Assembly (NCBI GenBank): GCA_004193285.1
Contig: SECP01000003.1
Span: 124,001 to 188,000 of the forward strand
Length of the DNA stretch: 64,000 bases
DNA from: Myxococcales bacterium
Lineage (GTDB): Bacteria > Myxococcota_A > Polyangia > Polyangiales > Polyangiaceae
Direction of reading: 5' to 3'
Shown: positions 9,460-18,296 of the stretch, piece after piece
Layout of the letters: each line of letters opens with the position of its first letter
Position numbering within the stretch: position 1 is the first letter of the stretch
Made by a program: the position numbers and the translations under genes
The notes under the pieces: model-generated
What the model saw: the letters and a program-made list of their open reading frames with translations, nothing else
Databases searched by the model: none
What the model was told of the DNA's origin: nothing

Positions 9460-11651
9460 CAGAACGCGTCTCCGATCGCGAGCTGGAGCGCAGCTGGAAA
9501 ACCCAGCAGCTCCGGCTGCTGTCCGGGAGGAGGCCCGTGGCTGTTGTCCGCGGGGAGGTCCCTCTCACCCCACGCTTGAGCGCGGGGCACGCGGACGCCG
9601 AGGTCGAGGCGAATGGGCCCCACGGGTGATTCGTAGCGCACGCCGGGCCCGACGGACAGGTGGGGGTACTTGAACTGGAGCCGACCGATGTCGCGCGAGA
9701 CGTCCGCCGCGTCCGCGAAGAGCACGAGCGTGATCGGGTACAGGGCCGCATACCGCAGCTCGAGCGACGCCTCCCATTGGGTGAAGCCGCCGAGGGGGCG
9801 GATACAGCCGGCCGCCTCCGGCTCGTCCACGCAGTTGATGGTGGTGGGGACGAGAAAGCCCACCGGGCCATGAGGGCTGATCCCGTTCTGGGCGTAGCCG
9901 CGGTTGGAGTTGGCGCCGCCGGAGTAGAAAGCGCGTGAGAGCAGCTTGAGCTGGTCGGCGGTCACGTTGCCACTCGGGTCCGGGTTGTCCGTGCGCAGCG
10001 ACCGCCCGTAGTCCGGCGCCAGCAAGAACCCGAATTTCAAGCGCCCCGCGATCGTGAGGTTACCCGCTCGCTGCTCGGGGTGGTTGCGACGTGGAAAGAT
10101 CGGAGCCACCCCCCGCACCTCCGGCTCCAGCTTCAAATCGGAAACGGAGCCGCCCAAGTAGCGCCGTCCGTCGACGGACACCCCCGCGAGCTCGATCGTG
10201 CTGCGGAACGAGACCGAGAAGTCGCGCTTGTTGCGATCTTCCGAGATGTCACCCGGCAGCGCCTGAAAGAGCATGAACAGGCGCGGGAACGAGACCCACA
10301 CCGTGTCCAGCCCGTCGGGGCGGGTGCCTTGGTACATGAAGGGAACGCGCGCCTCGAGGTTGTACGAGGGACGAAAGAGGATGCGCTGCCCGAAGAAGCT
10401 ACGCTCGAGCCCCACCTGGCCGCTCGGGCGATGGTAGCCGATCACGTTCTGCTCCTCCGGCACGTCCGTGTCTTTGAGCGAGTAGAGCACCGGTCGTCGC
10501 GAGAAGCCGGCTTTGATGACGCCCTTGGTGCGGCCGTTGAAGATCGCCGGCTGCTCCAAGCTCACCGAGGATTCCAAGATCCAGAACGCGTTCGTCGGCT
10601 TCTCGAACAGCCGGTCCAAATTCTCCAGCCGATTGGGATAGAGGTCCACGCCGCTCGTGACGTCGATGCTCAGCTTGCGCGCGCCGCCGAGGAAGTTCTT
10701 GTGCTCCCAGCCCGTCCGCACGTGCGCCTCTAGCTTGAGCGCGTCCACGATCGTGCCGCCACCGAGGGTGAGCCTGCGGAGCTGGTCTTCCTGAAGAGTC
10801 ACGAGCACCGGCACGTCCGTCGCTTCGGGATTCGAGAGGTCCGGTGTCACTTCCACGCGCGTGAACAGCTGCATGTTCTCGAGCGCTTCCTTGGCGTCCT
10901 GCTGCTCCTCTTCCGAGTAGAGCGCACCGCGCTCGAGGCTCAGCGCCGCCCGCACTTTGCTTTCTGGGATCTGCTTGAGCCCCACCACGCGAATCTCGCC
11001 GATGCGTGAGAGCCGGCCCGGCTTCATCGAGACCAAGATGTCGGCGGCGCGGGCGTTGAGATCGACCGTCGCTTTGACGTCCACCTTCGCGTACGCGTAG
11101 CCGGATTCCTTCAGCGTTCGGAGCAGCTCGGTCTCGTAGCGATCCAGGCGGCTTTCGGTGAACGGCTGGCCCGGAGTGGGCTCGCGCACTTTCTTGTATT
11201 CGAAGCGGGCTTCGCGCGAGAGCTCGAGGATGGCCGATGCGTCACTCACGACCTTGCGCACGGTCACGCGGGGGCCCGGTGTCACGTCCACCTCGATCGC
11301 GACCTGTCGCTCTCCCACCGCGGTCACGCGGGCCGCGACCACCTTGACGTCGTAATAGCCCTGGGCCCGATAGAAGCGTTCGATGCGCTCCAGATCCCGG
11401 GCGACGAGGTTGGCGTCGTAAACGTCCCGTTCCCGTTCGACCCACAGGAGCTTGCGCGGCGCAGCGGTGGCGAGGCCGTCCAGCAAATCGTCGAGGTCGA
11501 CCGTGCTCGGGCTCGTCTCCGTGACCGTCACGGTACTGACGGTACGCTCGCGCAGGGAGGAGCCGCAGCCGAACGCCAGCACGGCGAGCGTGAGTGACGT
11601 GAGCAGCCGCCACAAAGAGAAGCGGCCGAGTTGCAACGATTGCTGCAGCAT
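9459..11651 (-). CDS. tamA: TamA/BamA-family outer membrane protein with POTRA domains
   Basis: Outer-membrane Omp85 protein. About 730 residues: N-terminal signal with lipobox-like LAFGC, at least three POTRA-type repeats (for example RFYRAQGYYDVKVV, LKESGYAYAKVDV, and GEIRVVGLKQIPESKV), then a C-terminal 16-strand barrel that ends in a phenylalanine (IGDAF). The barrel carries a GGANSNRGYAQNG motif matching the conserved RGY of loop 6, and VGPGVRYESPVGPIRLDLG near the end. The start is ATG 11651; a TTG 15 bp upstream is also open. It is immediately upstream of the tamB gene, so TamA is a better call than BamA. A lipidated N terminus would be unusual for this family and should be treated as tentative. 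Confidence 0.88.
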   Translation of the reverse strand: MLQQSLQLGRFSLWRLLTSLTLAVLAFGCGSSLRERTVSTVTVTETSPSTVDLDDLLDGLATAAPRKLLWVERERDVYDANLVARDLERIERFYRAQGYYDVKVVAARVTAVGERQVAIEVDVTPGPRVTVRKVVSDASAILELSREARFEYKKVREPTPGQPFTESRLDRYETELLRTLKESGYAYAKVDVKATVDLNARAADILVSMKPGRLSRIGEIRVVGLKQIPESKVRAALSLERGALYSEEEQQDAKEALENMQLFTRVEVTPDLSNPEATDVPVLVTLQEDQLRRLTLGGGTIVDALKLEAHVRTGWEHKNFLGGARKLSIDVTSGVDLYPNRLENLDRLFEKPTNAFWILESSVSLEQPAIFNGRTKGVIKAGFSRRPVLYSLKDTDVPEEQNVIGYHRPSGQVGLERSFFGQRILFRPSYNLEARVPFMYQGTRPDGLDTVWVSFPRLFMLFQALPGDISEDRNKRDFSVSFRSTIELAGVSVDGRRYLGGSVSDLKLEPEVRGVAPIFPRRNHPEQRAGNLTIAGRLKFGFLLAPDYGRSLRTDNPDPSGNVTADQLKLLSRAFYSGGANSNRGYAQNGISPHGPVGFLVPTTINCVDEPEAAGCIRPLGGFTQWEASLELRYAALYPITLVLFADAADVSRDIGRLQFKYPHLSVGPGVRYESPVGPIRLDLGVRVPRAQAWGERDLPADNSHGPPPGQQPELLGFPAALQLAIGDAF

Positions 11652-11707
11652 CGGCCGCTTGACCAATACCTTCTTTGACGAAAGGACGGGCTCGGTATTT
11701 TACCGAA

Positions 11708-12412
11708 TCACTTGGCTTTGCGCTTCTTGCCCGGGAGGCTGGCAAGCTCCGCGGCGGGCTCCTGCACCGTCATCTCCTGGAAGTCGATGACGCCCATGAA
11801 AGGATCCGCTTCTGCGCCGGACGAGGCCTTGCTGAAGCTCACGCCGTACGTGCCCGTCACGGTCACCTTGGAACCGACGGCTGGGAGGGGGTTTGGCACC
11901 TTCACGCCCCAGTTGGCGTCGTTGTACTCGGCGTTGTCCTTGCCCTTGTCGAACTCGTCGATGGCGTCGAAAATCTGCGCGAAGTTCGAGGCCCAGCCCA
12001 TGACCTTGATGGACTCGGACTCGGGCGCGTCCTTCGTGTCCCCAATCCAGAACGCCGGCACCGGCGCCTTGCAGCTCTCCGGATCTGCCTTGCCCGCCTT
12101 GTGGACGGCACAGGCCGGAGCGTCCTGCATGTTGCTCTTGGTGATGTAGCCCTGGATGGCCAGGCGCTTGCCGGCAACCTCTTTGCGGTGATTGCGGCTG
12201 CGCAGCGAGTAGCTGGCACCCCACACCGTGTAGGCGTCGCCATTCTTCAGCGGACGCTTGGGCAGGTTTGCCGCTGGGGGGAGGGACGGTTTTGCGCCGC
12301 TCGAAGCGGGGCGGGGCTGGTATTTGACCTCGTCTTGTCCGCAGCCCAAAGCTCCGAAGCACAGGGCGGTGATCAGCGTTGAAATGGCGGCGGAACGGGC
12401 GCTTTGCGACAT
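11708..12412 (-). CDS. Putative lipoprotein of unknown function
   Basis: 234 residues starting at ATG 12412, chosen because AGGAGG lies 8-9 nt upstream; a longer open frame to 12577 lacks this. A signal peptide ends at a good lipobox (FGALGC). The mature part has no recognised enzyme motif. It contains an OB-fold-like beta pattern (KRLAIQGYITKSN ... GSKVTVTGTYGVSF) and four further cysteines, two of them in CAVHKAGKADPESC. OB-like lipoproteins of this kind are common in myxobacterial genomes, but I do not recognise a named family. It lies about 57 bp upstream of the tamA-like gene on the same strand and may be co-transcribed, which would suit an envelope role. Confidence 0.7.
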   Translation of the reverse strand: MSQSARSAAISTLITALCFGALGCGQDEVKYQPRPASSGAKPSLPPAANLPKRPLKNGDAYTVWGASYSLRSRNHRKEVAGKRLAIQGYITKSNMQDAPACAVHKAGKADPESCKAPVPAFWIGDTKDAPESESIKVMGWASNFAQIFDAIDEFDKGKDNAEYNDANWGVKVPNPLPAVGSKVTVTGTYGVSFSKASSGAEADPFMGVIDFQEMTVQEPAAELASLPGKKRKAK

Positions 12413-12608
12413 TACTGAGGGCCTCCTCGAAACTTTCGCGACCTTAGCTTGCGTTACGCCGCCACTGCAAGAGCAGGAAGCGGTTTTTGAATCGCACTGA
12501 ACTTCCGGCCGGTCGCTAGCCCGCAGAGCCCAGCGCGGCGACGCAGGGCCGCAAGTTCTAGGGGACGCGCCCCCCAATGGCCGCGAAAAGCGCTAAAGCC
12601 TCGCTCGA

Positions 12609-13319
12609 ATGCCCCGGTCGCTCTTCATTGGAGACGTCCACAGCTGCGCGGACGAGCTGGCGGACCTGATCGATCGCGCGGCGCTCGTCACGGGCGACCG
12701 TGTGTTCCTCACCGGCGATCTCTTGAGCCGCGGGCCCAAGCCGCACGAGGTGCTGAAGCTCTACCGCGAGCTTGGCGCCCGCGCGCCGGTCGGCAATCAC
12801 GAGCAGCGCCTGCTCGACGCCCATCGAGCGAAACGCCGCCGAGAAAAAGGTCCGCGCCTCAGCGCGTCGCACCAGTCGATCGTGGACGAGCTCACGGACG
12901 AAGACTGGGAGCTGCTCGCCGGTCTTCCGCTTTTCGTGGAGGTGCCCGAGCATCGAGTCGTGCTCGCTCACGCCGGAATCGATCCGAGCTTGCCGCGTGA
13001 GCGCCAGGACCCGTGGGTCGTCACGCACGTGCGCTCCATCGATGCGGACGGCAAACCCTCCGAGAAGTGGGGCCAGCCGTGGGGAGAGCTCTATCGAGGC
13101 CCGGAGCACATCGTCTTCGGACACAACGCGCGCAAGGTGCCGCAGCTGCATCCCTTCGCTACCGGGCTCGACACCGGCTGCGTCTATGGAGGACAGCTCA
13201 CCGGCATGCTGCTGCCGGACGGCGAGCCTCCGCCCCCGGTGCGCGACCGCCCGGCGTGCCTCGTTTCCGTGAAAGCGCGTGAGCAGTACTCGGATTACGG
13301 TCGAGGCCTCCCGGAGTAG
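12609..13319 (+). CDS. Calcineurin-like metallophosphatase (PrpE/ApaH type)
   Basis: Soluble 236-residue metal-dependent phosphoesterase. The signature blocks of the family are in order: GDVHSC, FLTGDLLSRGPKP, VGNHEQRLL, LAHAGIDP, VFGHNARK and the final GLDTGCVYGGQLT. These residues bind the two-metal centre. The organisation is that of PrpE-like and symmetrical diadenosine tetraphosphatase-like (ApaH) enzymes, which hydrolyse dinucleoside polyphosphates or phosphoproteins. The exact substrate is not determined. It lies divergent from the lipoprotein gene and 54 bp ahead of rsmE. Confidence 0.86.
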   Translation: MPRSLFIGDVHSCADELADLIDRAALVTGDRVFLTGDLLSRGPKPHEVLKLYRELGARAPVGNHEQRLLDAHRAKRRREKGPRLSASHQSIVDELTDEDWELLAGLPLFVEVPEHRVVLAHAGIDPSLPRERQDPWVVTHVRSIDADGKPSEKWGQPWGELYRGPEHIVFGHNARKVPQLHPFATGLDTGCVYGGQLTGMLLPDGEPPPPVRDRPACLVSVKAREQYSDYGRGLPE

Positions 13320-13373
13320 CTCCTCGGCCGCGATGGCTGAGGGCGAGCGACGCGGCTAGAGTGCCGTCCCCCC

Positions 13374-14123
13374 ATGCACCCGCCGCGCGCGCCGCTCCAT
13401 CCGCTACTCTCCGGCGAGCATCCGCTCCCCAAGGAGCTCGGCAACTACCTGGTCAAGGTGCTGCGGCTTCGGGCAGGCGATCGCTTCGTGCTGTTCGACC
13501 CCGAGACGCGAAGCGAAGCGGACGCGGAGCTCCTACGCGACGTGCCAGCCGTAGCGCGCGTCGCCGCGGTGCGTACCGCGAAGCGGTCCTCGCTTCGTGA
13601 CGTGACCTTGCTGCAAGGCTTGGCCAAGGGAGACAAGCCGGACCAAGTGCTGCGCGCTGCCGTCGCGCTCGGCGCGACGCACGTCACCTTCGTTCGAACC
13701 GAGCGCAGCATGCCGGGCGCGGAGCTACGCGACGAGCGGCTCCGCGCGGTCATGCTGGATACGGCGCGGCAGTGCGGCCGCGGCGACTTACCGGAGCTCG
13801 CTCCGCTCTCCAGTTTGGAGGCGGCGCTCCAGGCGAGCGACGGGCTCGGCGTGCTGCTGGATCCGAACGCGGAGCAGTCGCTCGTCGAGCTGCTGCGAGT
13901 GGTCGCCCCCACTCAGAGCATCGCGCTCGCGGTGGGGCCCGAAGGCGGATTTTCGGAAAAGGAGACGCAGCGGTTGCTCGCAGCGGGCTTCCAGCCGGTC
14001 AGGCTCGCCCCGTTCGTGCTTCGAACCGAGCTCGCGGCGGTCGCGGCGCTTGCGGTCGTCGCGGCCCATGCGGGGCTCGAGACACAGAGCGCGGCCGGCG
14101 AGCCACGCGCTACGGATCCTTAG
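13374..14123 (+). CDS. rsmE: 16S rRNA (uracil-1498-N3)-methyltransferase RsmE
   Basis: SPOUT-class RNA methyltransferase that modifies U1498 in the decoding region of 16S rRNA. 249 residues, near the family norm. The N-terminal PUA-like part includes HYLVKV-like GNYLVKVLRLRAGD. The trefoil-knot SAM site is clear: AVGPEGGFSEKE followed by VRLAPFVLRTELAAVAAL. The middle motif LLQGLAKGDKPDQVL is also characteristic. ATG 13374 is the only good start. It is a stand-alone housekeeping gene ahead of the dcw cluster. Confidence 0.92.
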   Translation: MHPPRAPLHPLLSGEHPLPKELGNYLVKVLRLRAGDRFVLFDPETRSEADAELLRDVPAVARVAAVRTAKRSSLRDVTLLQGLAKGDKPDQVLRAAVALGATHVTFVRTERSMPGAELRDERLRAVMLDTARQCGRGDLPELAPLSSLEAALQASDGLGVLLDPNAEQSLVELLRVVAPTQSIALAVGPEGGFSEKETQRLLAAGFQPVRLAPFVLRTELAAVAALAVVAAHAGLETQSAAGEPRATDP

Positions 14124-14180
14124 GTCAGCAGTTTCCAGCGCTTGCGAGCGGGCACCGGCGATGCACTCCCGCTCCGCATC

Positions 14181-14270
14181 ATGTGGCTCGCTGCTCTACC
14201 CGCTCTGATCGCCGTCGCGCTGTTCATCGGTACGCTCACGATGAAGCCGCGTCAGCTGCGCAAAGCCTGA
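14181..14270 (+). CDS. possible 29-residue single-pass membrane peptide
   Basis: Short frame beginning MWLAALPALIAVALFIG and ending in a basic tail (KPRQLRKA) before TGA. It has one clean hydrophobic helix with positive charges after it, which is typical of bacterial small membrane proteins. No ribosome-binding site precedes the ATG; an in-frame TTG at 14142 would lengthen it by 13 codons. It lies alone between rsmE and mraZ. It may be chance. Confidence 0.3.
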   Translation: MWLAALPALIAVALFIGTLTMKPRQLRKA

Positions 14271-14346
14271 ACACCTTGTCAGGTGGGCGGTTATGCCCCC
14301 GTACAAGACTTGAAGTATTTTCTCAAGCTTTCGGCTGGCCGAGTTG

Positions 14347-14376
14347 TTGACAGGCTGATCCTAGACCTTTAGCGTC
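14347..14376 (+). promoter_or_regulatory. possible mraZ promoter
   Basis: A consensus -35 hexamer TTGACA at 14347-14352 lies about 90 bp before mraZ in a locally AT-richer stretch. The matching -10 is weak (TTTAGC, about 16-17 nt on). It sits just upstream of the MraZ-box-like repeats, which is the expected arrangement for autoregulation. Confidence 0.35.
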
Positions 14377-14384
14377 GCGGCAAG

Positions 14385-14414
14385 AAGTGGGAGAAAGTGG
14401 CGTGAAGTGCACAG
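14385..14414 (+). promoter_or_regulatory. MraZ-box-like direct repeats (probable operator)
   Basis: Three direct repeats with an exact 10-bp period: AAGTGGGAGA, AAGTGGCGTG and AAGTGCACAG, ending 24 bp before the mraZ start. In Escherichia coli and mycoplasmas MraZ is known to bind TGGGN-type direct repeats with a 10-bp period upstream of its own gene. The position, spacing and GTGG core fit an autoregulatory operator for the whole dcw cluster; the third copy is degenerate. Confidence 0.6.
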
Positions 14415-14438
14415 CACGCCCAAACACTCCCAAACCAC

Positions 14439-14885
14439 ATGTTCCGCGGGCAGTTCACACACTCGGTCGACGCAAAAGGGCGCGTCAGCCTGCCCGCGCG
14501 CTTTCGAGACGTGCTGCTCGCGGATGGCGACGCGCGCTTCGTGCTCACGCCGGCGGTGTTCGATCCCTGCTTGCACCTCTACCCGATGAAGGCGTGGGAG
14601 GAGTTCGAGCGAAAAGTCTCCGACTTGCCGAGCCTCGACGCGACCGCGATTCGCTTCCGTCGCTTGTACGTGTCGGCAGCGGTGGAGTGCGAGCTGGACG
14701 GCTCGGGCCGCGTGCTCGTGCCGCCGCACCTGCGTGAAAAGATCAAATTGGACAAAGACGCTTTGTGGGCGGGCATGGGGCGCACCCTCGAGCTATGGGC
14801 GAAGTCTTCGTGGGACGCGGCCCTCACGATGACCTCCGAAGAAGCGGACTCGTTCCGAGCTGCTCTGGAGCAACTGAAGATATGA
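14439..14885 (+). CDS. mraZ: Transcriptional regulator MraZ
   Basis: First gene of the dcw cluster. 148 residues with two SpoVT/AbrB-like repeats, each carrying the D-x-K/S-G-R motif: VDAKGRVSLPARFR near residue 11 and LDGSGRVLVPPHLR in the second half. Family members form octameric rings or larger rings that bind repeats upstream of mraZ and repress the cluster. The 10-bp-period repeats just upstream fit this. The stop overlaps the rsmH start (ATGA), implying translational coupling. Confidence 0.94.
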   Translation: MFRGQFTHSVDAKGRVSLPARFRDVLLADGDARFVLTPAVFDPCLHLYPMKAWEEFERKVSDLPSLDATAIRFRRLYVSAAVECELDGSGRVLVPPHLREKIKLDKDALWAGMGRTLELWAKSSWDAALTMTSEEADSFRAALEQLKI

Positions 14886-15814
14886 CGATGTCAGAGCTAC
14901 CCTTCGATCCCAAGTCGAGCTTCTCGCACCTACCGGTGTTGCTCGAAGAGGTCACCTCTTCGCTCGGCACCGCAGCGGGCGGCCTGTTCGTCGACGCAAC
15001 CGCAGGCGGCGCGGGTCACTCCCGAGCCATCCTGGCCGCGTCGCAGAACGTGCGCCTCATTGCCACCGATCGCGACCTGACCGCGATCGAAACCGCGCGT
15101 GAGCGGCTCACGGAGTTCGGCGAGCGCGCGCACGTTGCCCACGCGCGCTTCAGCGAAATCGCGGCCGTGCTGGACGAGGCCGGCTGCCCCGAGGTGGACG
15201 GCATTCTGGCTGACTTGGGGGTGAGCTCGTTCCAGCTCGACACCGCCGAGCGCGGCATGAGCTTCCGCCACCAGGGGCCGCTCGACATGCGCATGGACAC
15301 CTCGCGCGGAGAGACGGCCCTCGAGCTGATCGAGCGCCTCGATCAAGACGAGCTGGCCGACGTCATCTACGAGCTGGGGGAGGAGCGCAGCTCGCGACGA
15401 GTCGCGCGCTGCATCAAGCAAGCGCTCGCCGACGGCATGCTGAACGACACCATCGAGCTCCGCCGCGCCATCGTGCGCGCGGTCGGTCCTCGGCGCGTGG
15501 GCGGCATCGACCCCGCGACGCGCACCTTTCAGGCGCTGCGCATGGCCGTCAACGGCGAGCTCTCGGAGATTCAAGCGCTCCTCAAGCTCGCGCGCACGCG
15601 CATCAAGCCGGGCGGGATGCTGGCCGTGATCAGCTTTCACTCCCTGGAGGACCGACTCGTGAAGCGCGAGCTGCAGAACCGCGCGACCTGGGCCCCTCTG
15701 ACCAAGAAGCCCATCATCGCCACCGAAGAAGAGCAGTCGAAGAATCCACGCTCTCGCAGCGCCAAGCTGCGAGTCGCGCGTCGGCTCGCCCCGGGTGAGG
15801 GTGGTGACGCGTGA
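14882..15814 (+). CDS. rsmH: 16S rRNA (cytosine-1402-N4)-methyltransferase RsmH
   Basis: SAM-dependent enzyme that methylates N4 of C1402 in 16S rRNA (also called MraW). The protein is 310 residues from ATG 14882, the normal family length. Motifs: HLPVLLEEV at the N terminus, SAM-binding FVDATAGGAGHSRAIL, GILADLGVSSFQLD, RGMSFRHQGPLDMRMD, and the C-terminal ISFHSLEDRLVK. The open frame extends upstream to 14765, but that part only overlaps mraZ. The 4-nt overlaps with mraZ and ftsL show it is inside the operon. Confidence 0.95.
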   Translation: MTMSELPFDPKSSFSHLPVLLEEVTSSLGTAAGGLFVDATAGGAGHSRAILAASQNVRLIATDRDLTAIETARERLTEFGERAHVAHARFSEIAAVLDEAGCPEVDGILADLGVSSFQLDTAERGMSFRHQGPLDMRMDTSRGETALELIERLDQDELADVIYELGEERSSRRVARCIKQALADGMLNDTIELRRAIVRAVGPRRVGGIDPATRTFQALRMAVNGELSEIQALLKLARTRIKPGGMLAVISFHSLEDRLVKRELQNRATWAPLTKKPIIATEEEQSKNPRSRSAKLRVARRLAPGEGGDA

Positions 15815-16173
15815 CCTCGCCGAGCCTGCGTGAAGAGCGGAAGAGCGAGCGCGTCTTCCTCACCCTGTGGACGCTCGCGGTGCTGGCCGCGACAGCCGCA
15901 TTCGTGCTCCACCTCGCCCTGCGCGTGAAGAGCGTCGAGCTGGGCTACGAGCTGGGGCGCGAGCATGCGCGCGTCGCCCGGCTTCGCGAGGTGAAGCACG
16001 TGCTCGAGCTGGAGGTCGCCAGCCACAAGACGCCCGAGCGCGTGGATTTCGTGGCCCGCACCCTGCTCGGGATGACTGAGCCGACCGCGGATCGCATCCT
16101 TCCGGCAGGGCGGAGGCCCGCTCCGGAAGCGGCGCAGGCTCAGGCCCAAGCGCCGGAGGCGGACGGCCCGTGA
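15811..16173 (+). CDS. ftsL: Cell division protein FtsL
   Basis: Small bitopic divisome protein of 120 residues, with a short basic cytoplasmic tail, one membrane helix (LTLWTLAVLAATAAFVLHLAL) and a periplasmic leucine-zipper-like stretch (LRVKSVELGYELGREHARV). FtsL joins FtsB and FtsQ to activate FtsWI. Sequence conservation in this family is weak, so the call depends on topology, size and its place between rsmH and ftsI. It starts at GTG 15811 with a GTGA overlap and carries an unusual Ala/Pro/Gln-rich tail. Confidence 0.88.
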   Translation: MTSPSLREERKSERVFLTLWTLAVLAATAAFVLHLALRVKSVELGYELGREHARVARLREVKHVLELEVASHKTPERVDFVARTLLGMTEPTADRILPAGRRPAPEAAQAQAQAPEADGP

Positions 16174-18296
16174 ACGTCCGCCGGCCAAAACCCACGCCGA
16201 AGAACGCGGTCGCCACGCCGCAGGCGCCAAGCTCACCGGCGCGCAAAAGATGGATGCGGATCCGGATGGGGATCCTTTCGGGGTTCCTCGCGCTGGGTCT
16301 GGGCCTGGTCGTGTCCGCCGGCTATTCGCTGATGGTCGAGGACGGGCCGGCCTGGCGCGAGCTAGCGGAGAGCCAGCGTCAACGACGCTTGCACGTGCTG
16401 CCGAAGCGCGGCGCTCTCTACGACCGTAACGGCAGCGCGCTCGCGGTCAGCGTCGAGGTCCCGAGCGTGAGCATGGACGCGGTCGAGCTGCTGCGCGGGG
16501 TCTCGCCTGGTCAGGTGCCGGTGGTCGCGCGCGAGGCTGCCAACCGCATCGCGCAGGTGCTCACGTTGGACGCGGCCCAGGTGGAGCGGCGGATCCTGCA
16601 GAAGCGTCGCTTCGCCTGGCTAAAACGCCAGATCAGCGCCGAGGAAGCCGACAAGATCCGTGCGCTCGCGGGCGAGGGGCCCTTCGACTCGCGCGTGCGC
16701 GGCTTGGTCGTCGAGGGCGAAGGGCGACGCTACTACCCGCGCCGTGAGCTCGGCGGTCCGCTGCTCGGCTTCGTCGCCCCGGATGGCGAAGGCAAAGACG
16801 GCCTCGAGTTCGCGCTGAACGAGGATTTGAAGGGCCGCGTCGACAAGCTCTCCGGCTTGCGCGACCGCTCCGGCCGCCTGCTGCTCTCGGACGGCATCGA
16901 GGACGAGCGCGCCCTCGCCGGCCACAACGTTTACCTGACGATCGACCAAGGCATTCAGTACACCGCCGAGCGCGAGCTGATGCAGTCCGCCCGCGAGTTC
17001 GAGGCGGCCGGCGGCTCCGTGGTGGTGGTGGATCCGAACAGTGGTGAGATCCTGGCCCTCGCCAGCTGGCCCTTCTACAACCCGAACGATTACGGCGATG
17101 CGGAGCCGCAGGACCGCAAGGAGCGGGCCGCCAGCATCGCCTTCGAGCCAGGCTCGAGCGTCAAGATGTTCACCGTCGCGGCGGGCCTCGCCGGCGGCGT
17201 GATCACGCCGACCCAGAAGCTCTACTGCGAGAAGGGCTCGATGCCGGTCGACAACGTCGTGATTCGAGACACGCACCCGGCGGAATGGCTCACTATTTCG
17301 CAGATTTTGGCGGTTTCCTCGAACATCTGCGCGGCCAAGATCGGCCTGGGGTTGGGGGAGGAGAAGCTCTACGACGCCTACCGGCGCTTCGGCTTCGGCG
17401 AGAAGCCGGGCATCGGGGTACCGGGTGAAGCTTCCGGCACGCTCCGCCCGCGCGGCCGCGGCTGGGTACAAGTGGAGACAGCGTCGGCTGCGTTCGGGCA
17501 GGGCATCAGCGTGACGAACCTGCAGCTCGCGATGGCCATGTCCGCGATCGCGAACGGCGGCGAGCTCTACGAGCCCATCCTGGTCAAGAAGGTGACGACG
17601 GCTACGGGGGAGCTGGTGCGTGAAGCCGCGCCGACCGTGCGGCGCCGTGCGATTCCGGAGAACGTGGCGCGCACGGTGCGCGAGCTGCTCGTCTCCGTCA
17701 CCGAAGGCGCCGGCACCGGTACGGAAGCTGCTATCGACGGCTACCGGGTCGCCGGCAAGACCGCGACCGCGCAGAAGACCGACCCCGCGACGGGCCGCTA
17801 CTCGATGGACAAGTTCATCTCCTCGTTCATCGGCTTCGTGCCCGCGGAGAAGCCCGTCGTCGCGATCGCGGTCACGGTCGACGAGGCGATGGTGGATCAC
17901 GCGGGCGGCAACGTGGCCGGCCCCATCTTCCGGCGCGTGGCCCAAATGGCCCTCAAATACCGTGGGCTTACGCCCAAGGGCACCGATCGCGCGGACGTGG
18001 CGGTGCTCGCCAAGAGCCCGGATCCGGCGAACGCCACCTACGCGCTGCTGCGCGAGGCTGCCGGCAAAAAGCCTGCAGTCCAGGAGGTCGTGGGCAGCGG
18101 CCCGGTGCCGGCGGGGAAGATCCGGGTGCCGGACATGACGGGCTGGCCCGCGCGCGCGGCGTTGAAAGCAGCGCTCGAGCTCGGGGTCGAGCCGCGCATC
18201 TCGGGCACCGGTTTGCTCGTGACGCAGACGCCGCCGCCGGGTCAGGTGATGGAAAAGGGCGCGGTGCTGGCTCTCGTCTTCGAGCCGGCCTCATGA
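16170..18296 (+). CDS. ftsI: Peptidoglycan transpeptidase FtsI (PBP3) with PASTA domain
   Basis: Class B penicillin-binding protein, the septal transpeptidase partnered with FtsW. 708 residues with a basic cytoplasmic start and one membrane helix (about residues 35-55). A PBP dimerisation domain starts at LPKRGALYDRNGSALAVS. The transpeptidase domain carries the active-site serine motif SSVK, the SSN triad (AVSSNICAAK) and KTA in AGKTATAQK. A single C-terminal PASTA domain begins near KIRVPDMTGW. A PASTA tail is usual in Gram-positive division PBPs and in myxobacteria but absent from enterobacterial FtsI. The third triad reads KTA where KTG is standard; KTGT/KTAT variants occur among FtsI proteins. 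It starts at GTG with 4-nt overlap with ftsL. Confidence 0.94.
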   Translation: MNVRRPKPTPKNAVATPQAPSSPARKRWMRIRMGILSGFLALGLGLVVSAGYSLMVEDGPAWRELAESQRQRRLHVLPKRGALYDRNGSALAVSVEVPSVSMDAVELLRGVSPGQVPVVAREAANRIAQVLTLDAAQVERRILQKRRFAWLKRQISAEEADKIRALAGEGPFDSRVRGLVVEGEGRRYYPRRELGGPLLGFVAPDGEGKDGLEFALNEDLKGRVDKLSGLRDRSGRLLLSDGIEDERALAGHNVYLTIDQGIQYTAERELMQSAREFEAAGGSVVVVDPNSGEILALASWPFYNPNDYGDAEPQDRKERAASIAFEPGSSVKMFTVAAGLAGGVITPTQKLYCEKGSMPVDNVVIRDTHPAEWLTISQILAVSSNICAAKIGLGLGEEKLYDAYRRFGFGEKPGIGVPGEASGTLRPRGRGWVQVETASAAFGQGISVTNLQLAMAMSAIANGGELYEPILVKKVTTATGELVREAAPTVRRRAIPENVARTVRELLVSVTEGAGTGTEAAIDGYRVAGKTATAQKTDPATGRYSMDKFISSFIGFVPAEKPVVAIAVTVDEAMVDHAGGNVAGPIFRRVAQMALKYRGLTPKGTDRADVAVLAKSPDPANATYALLREAAGKKPAVQEVVGSGPVPAGKIRVPDMTGWPARAALKAALELGVEPRISGTGLLVTQTPPPGQVMEKGAVLALVFEPAS

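Noticed and set aside
14765-14881. Longer start of rsmH
   Set aside because: This part only overlaps mraZ; ATG 14882 gives the normal N terminus and a 4-nt overlap.
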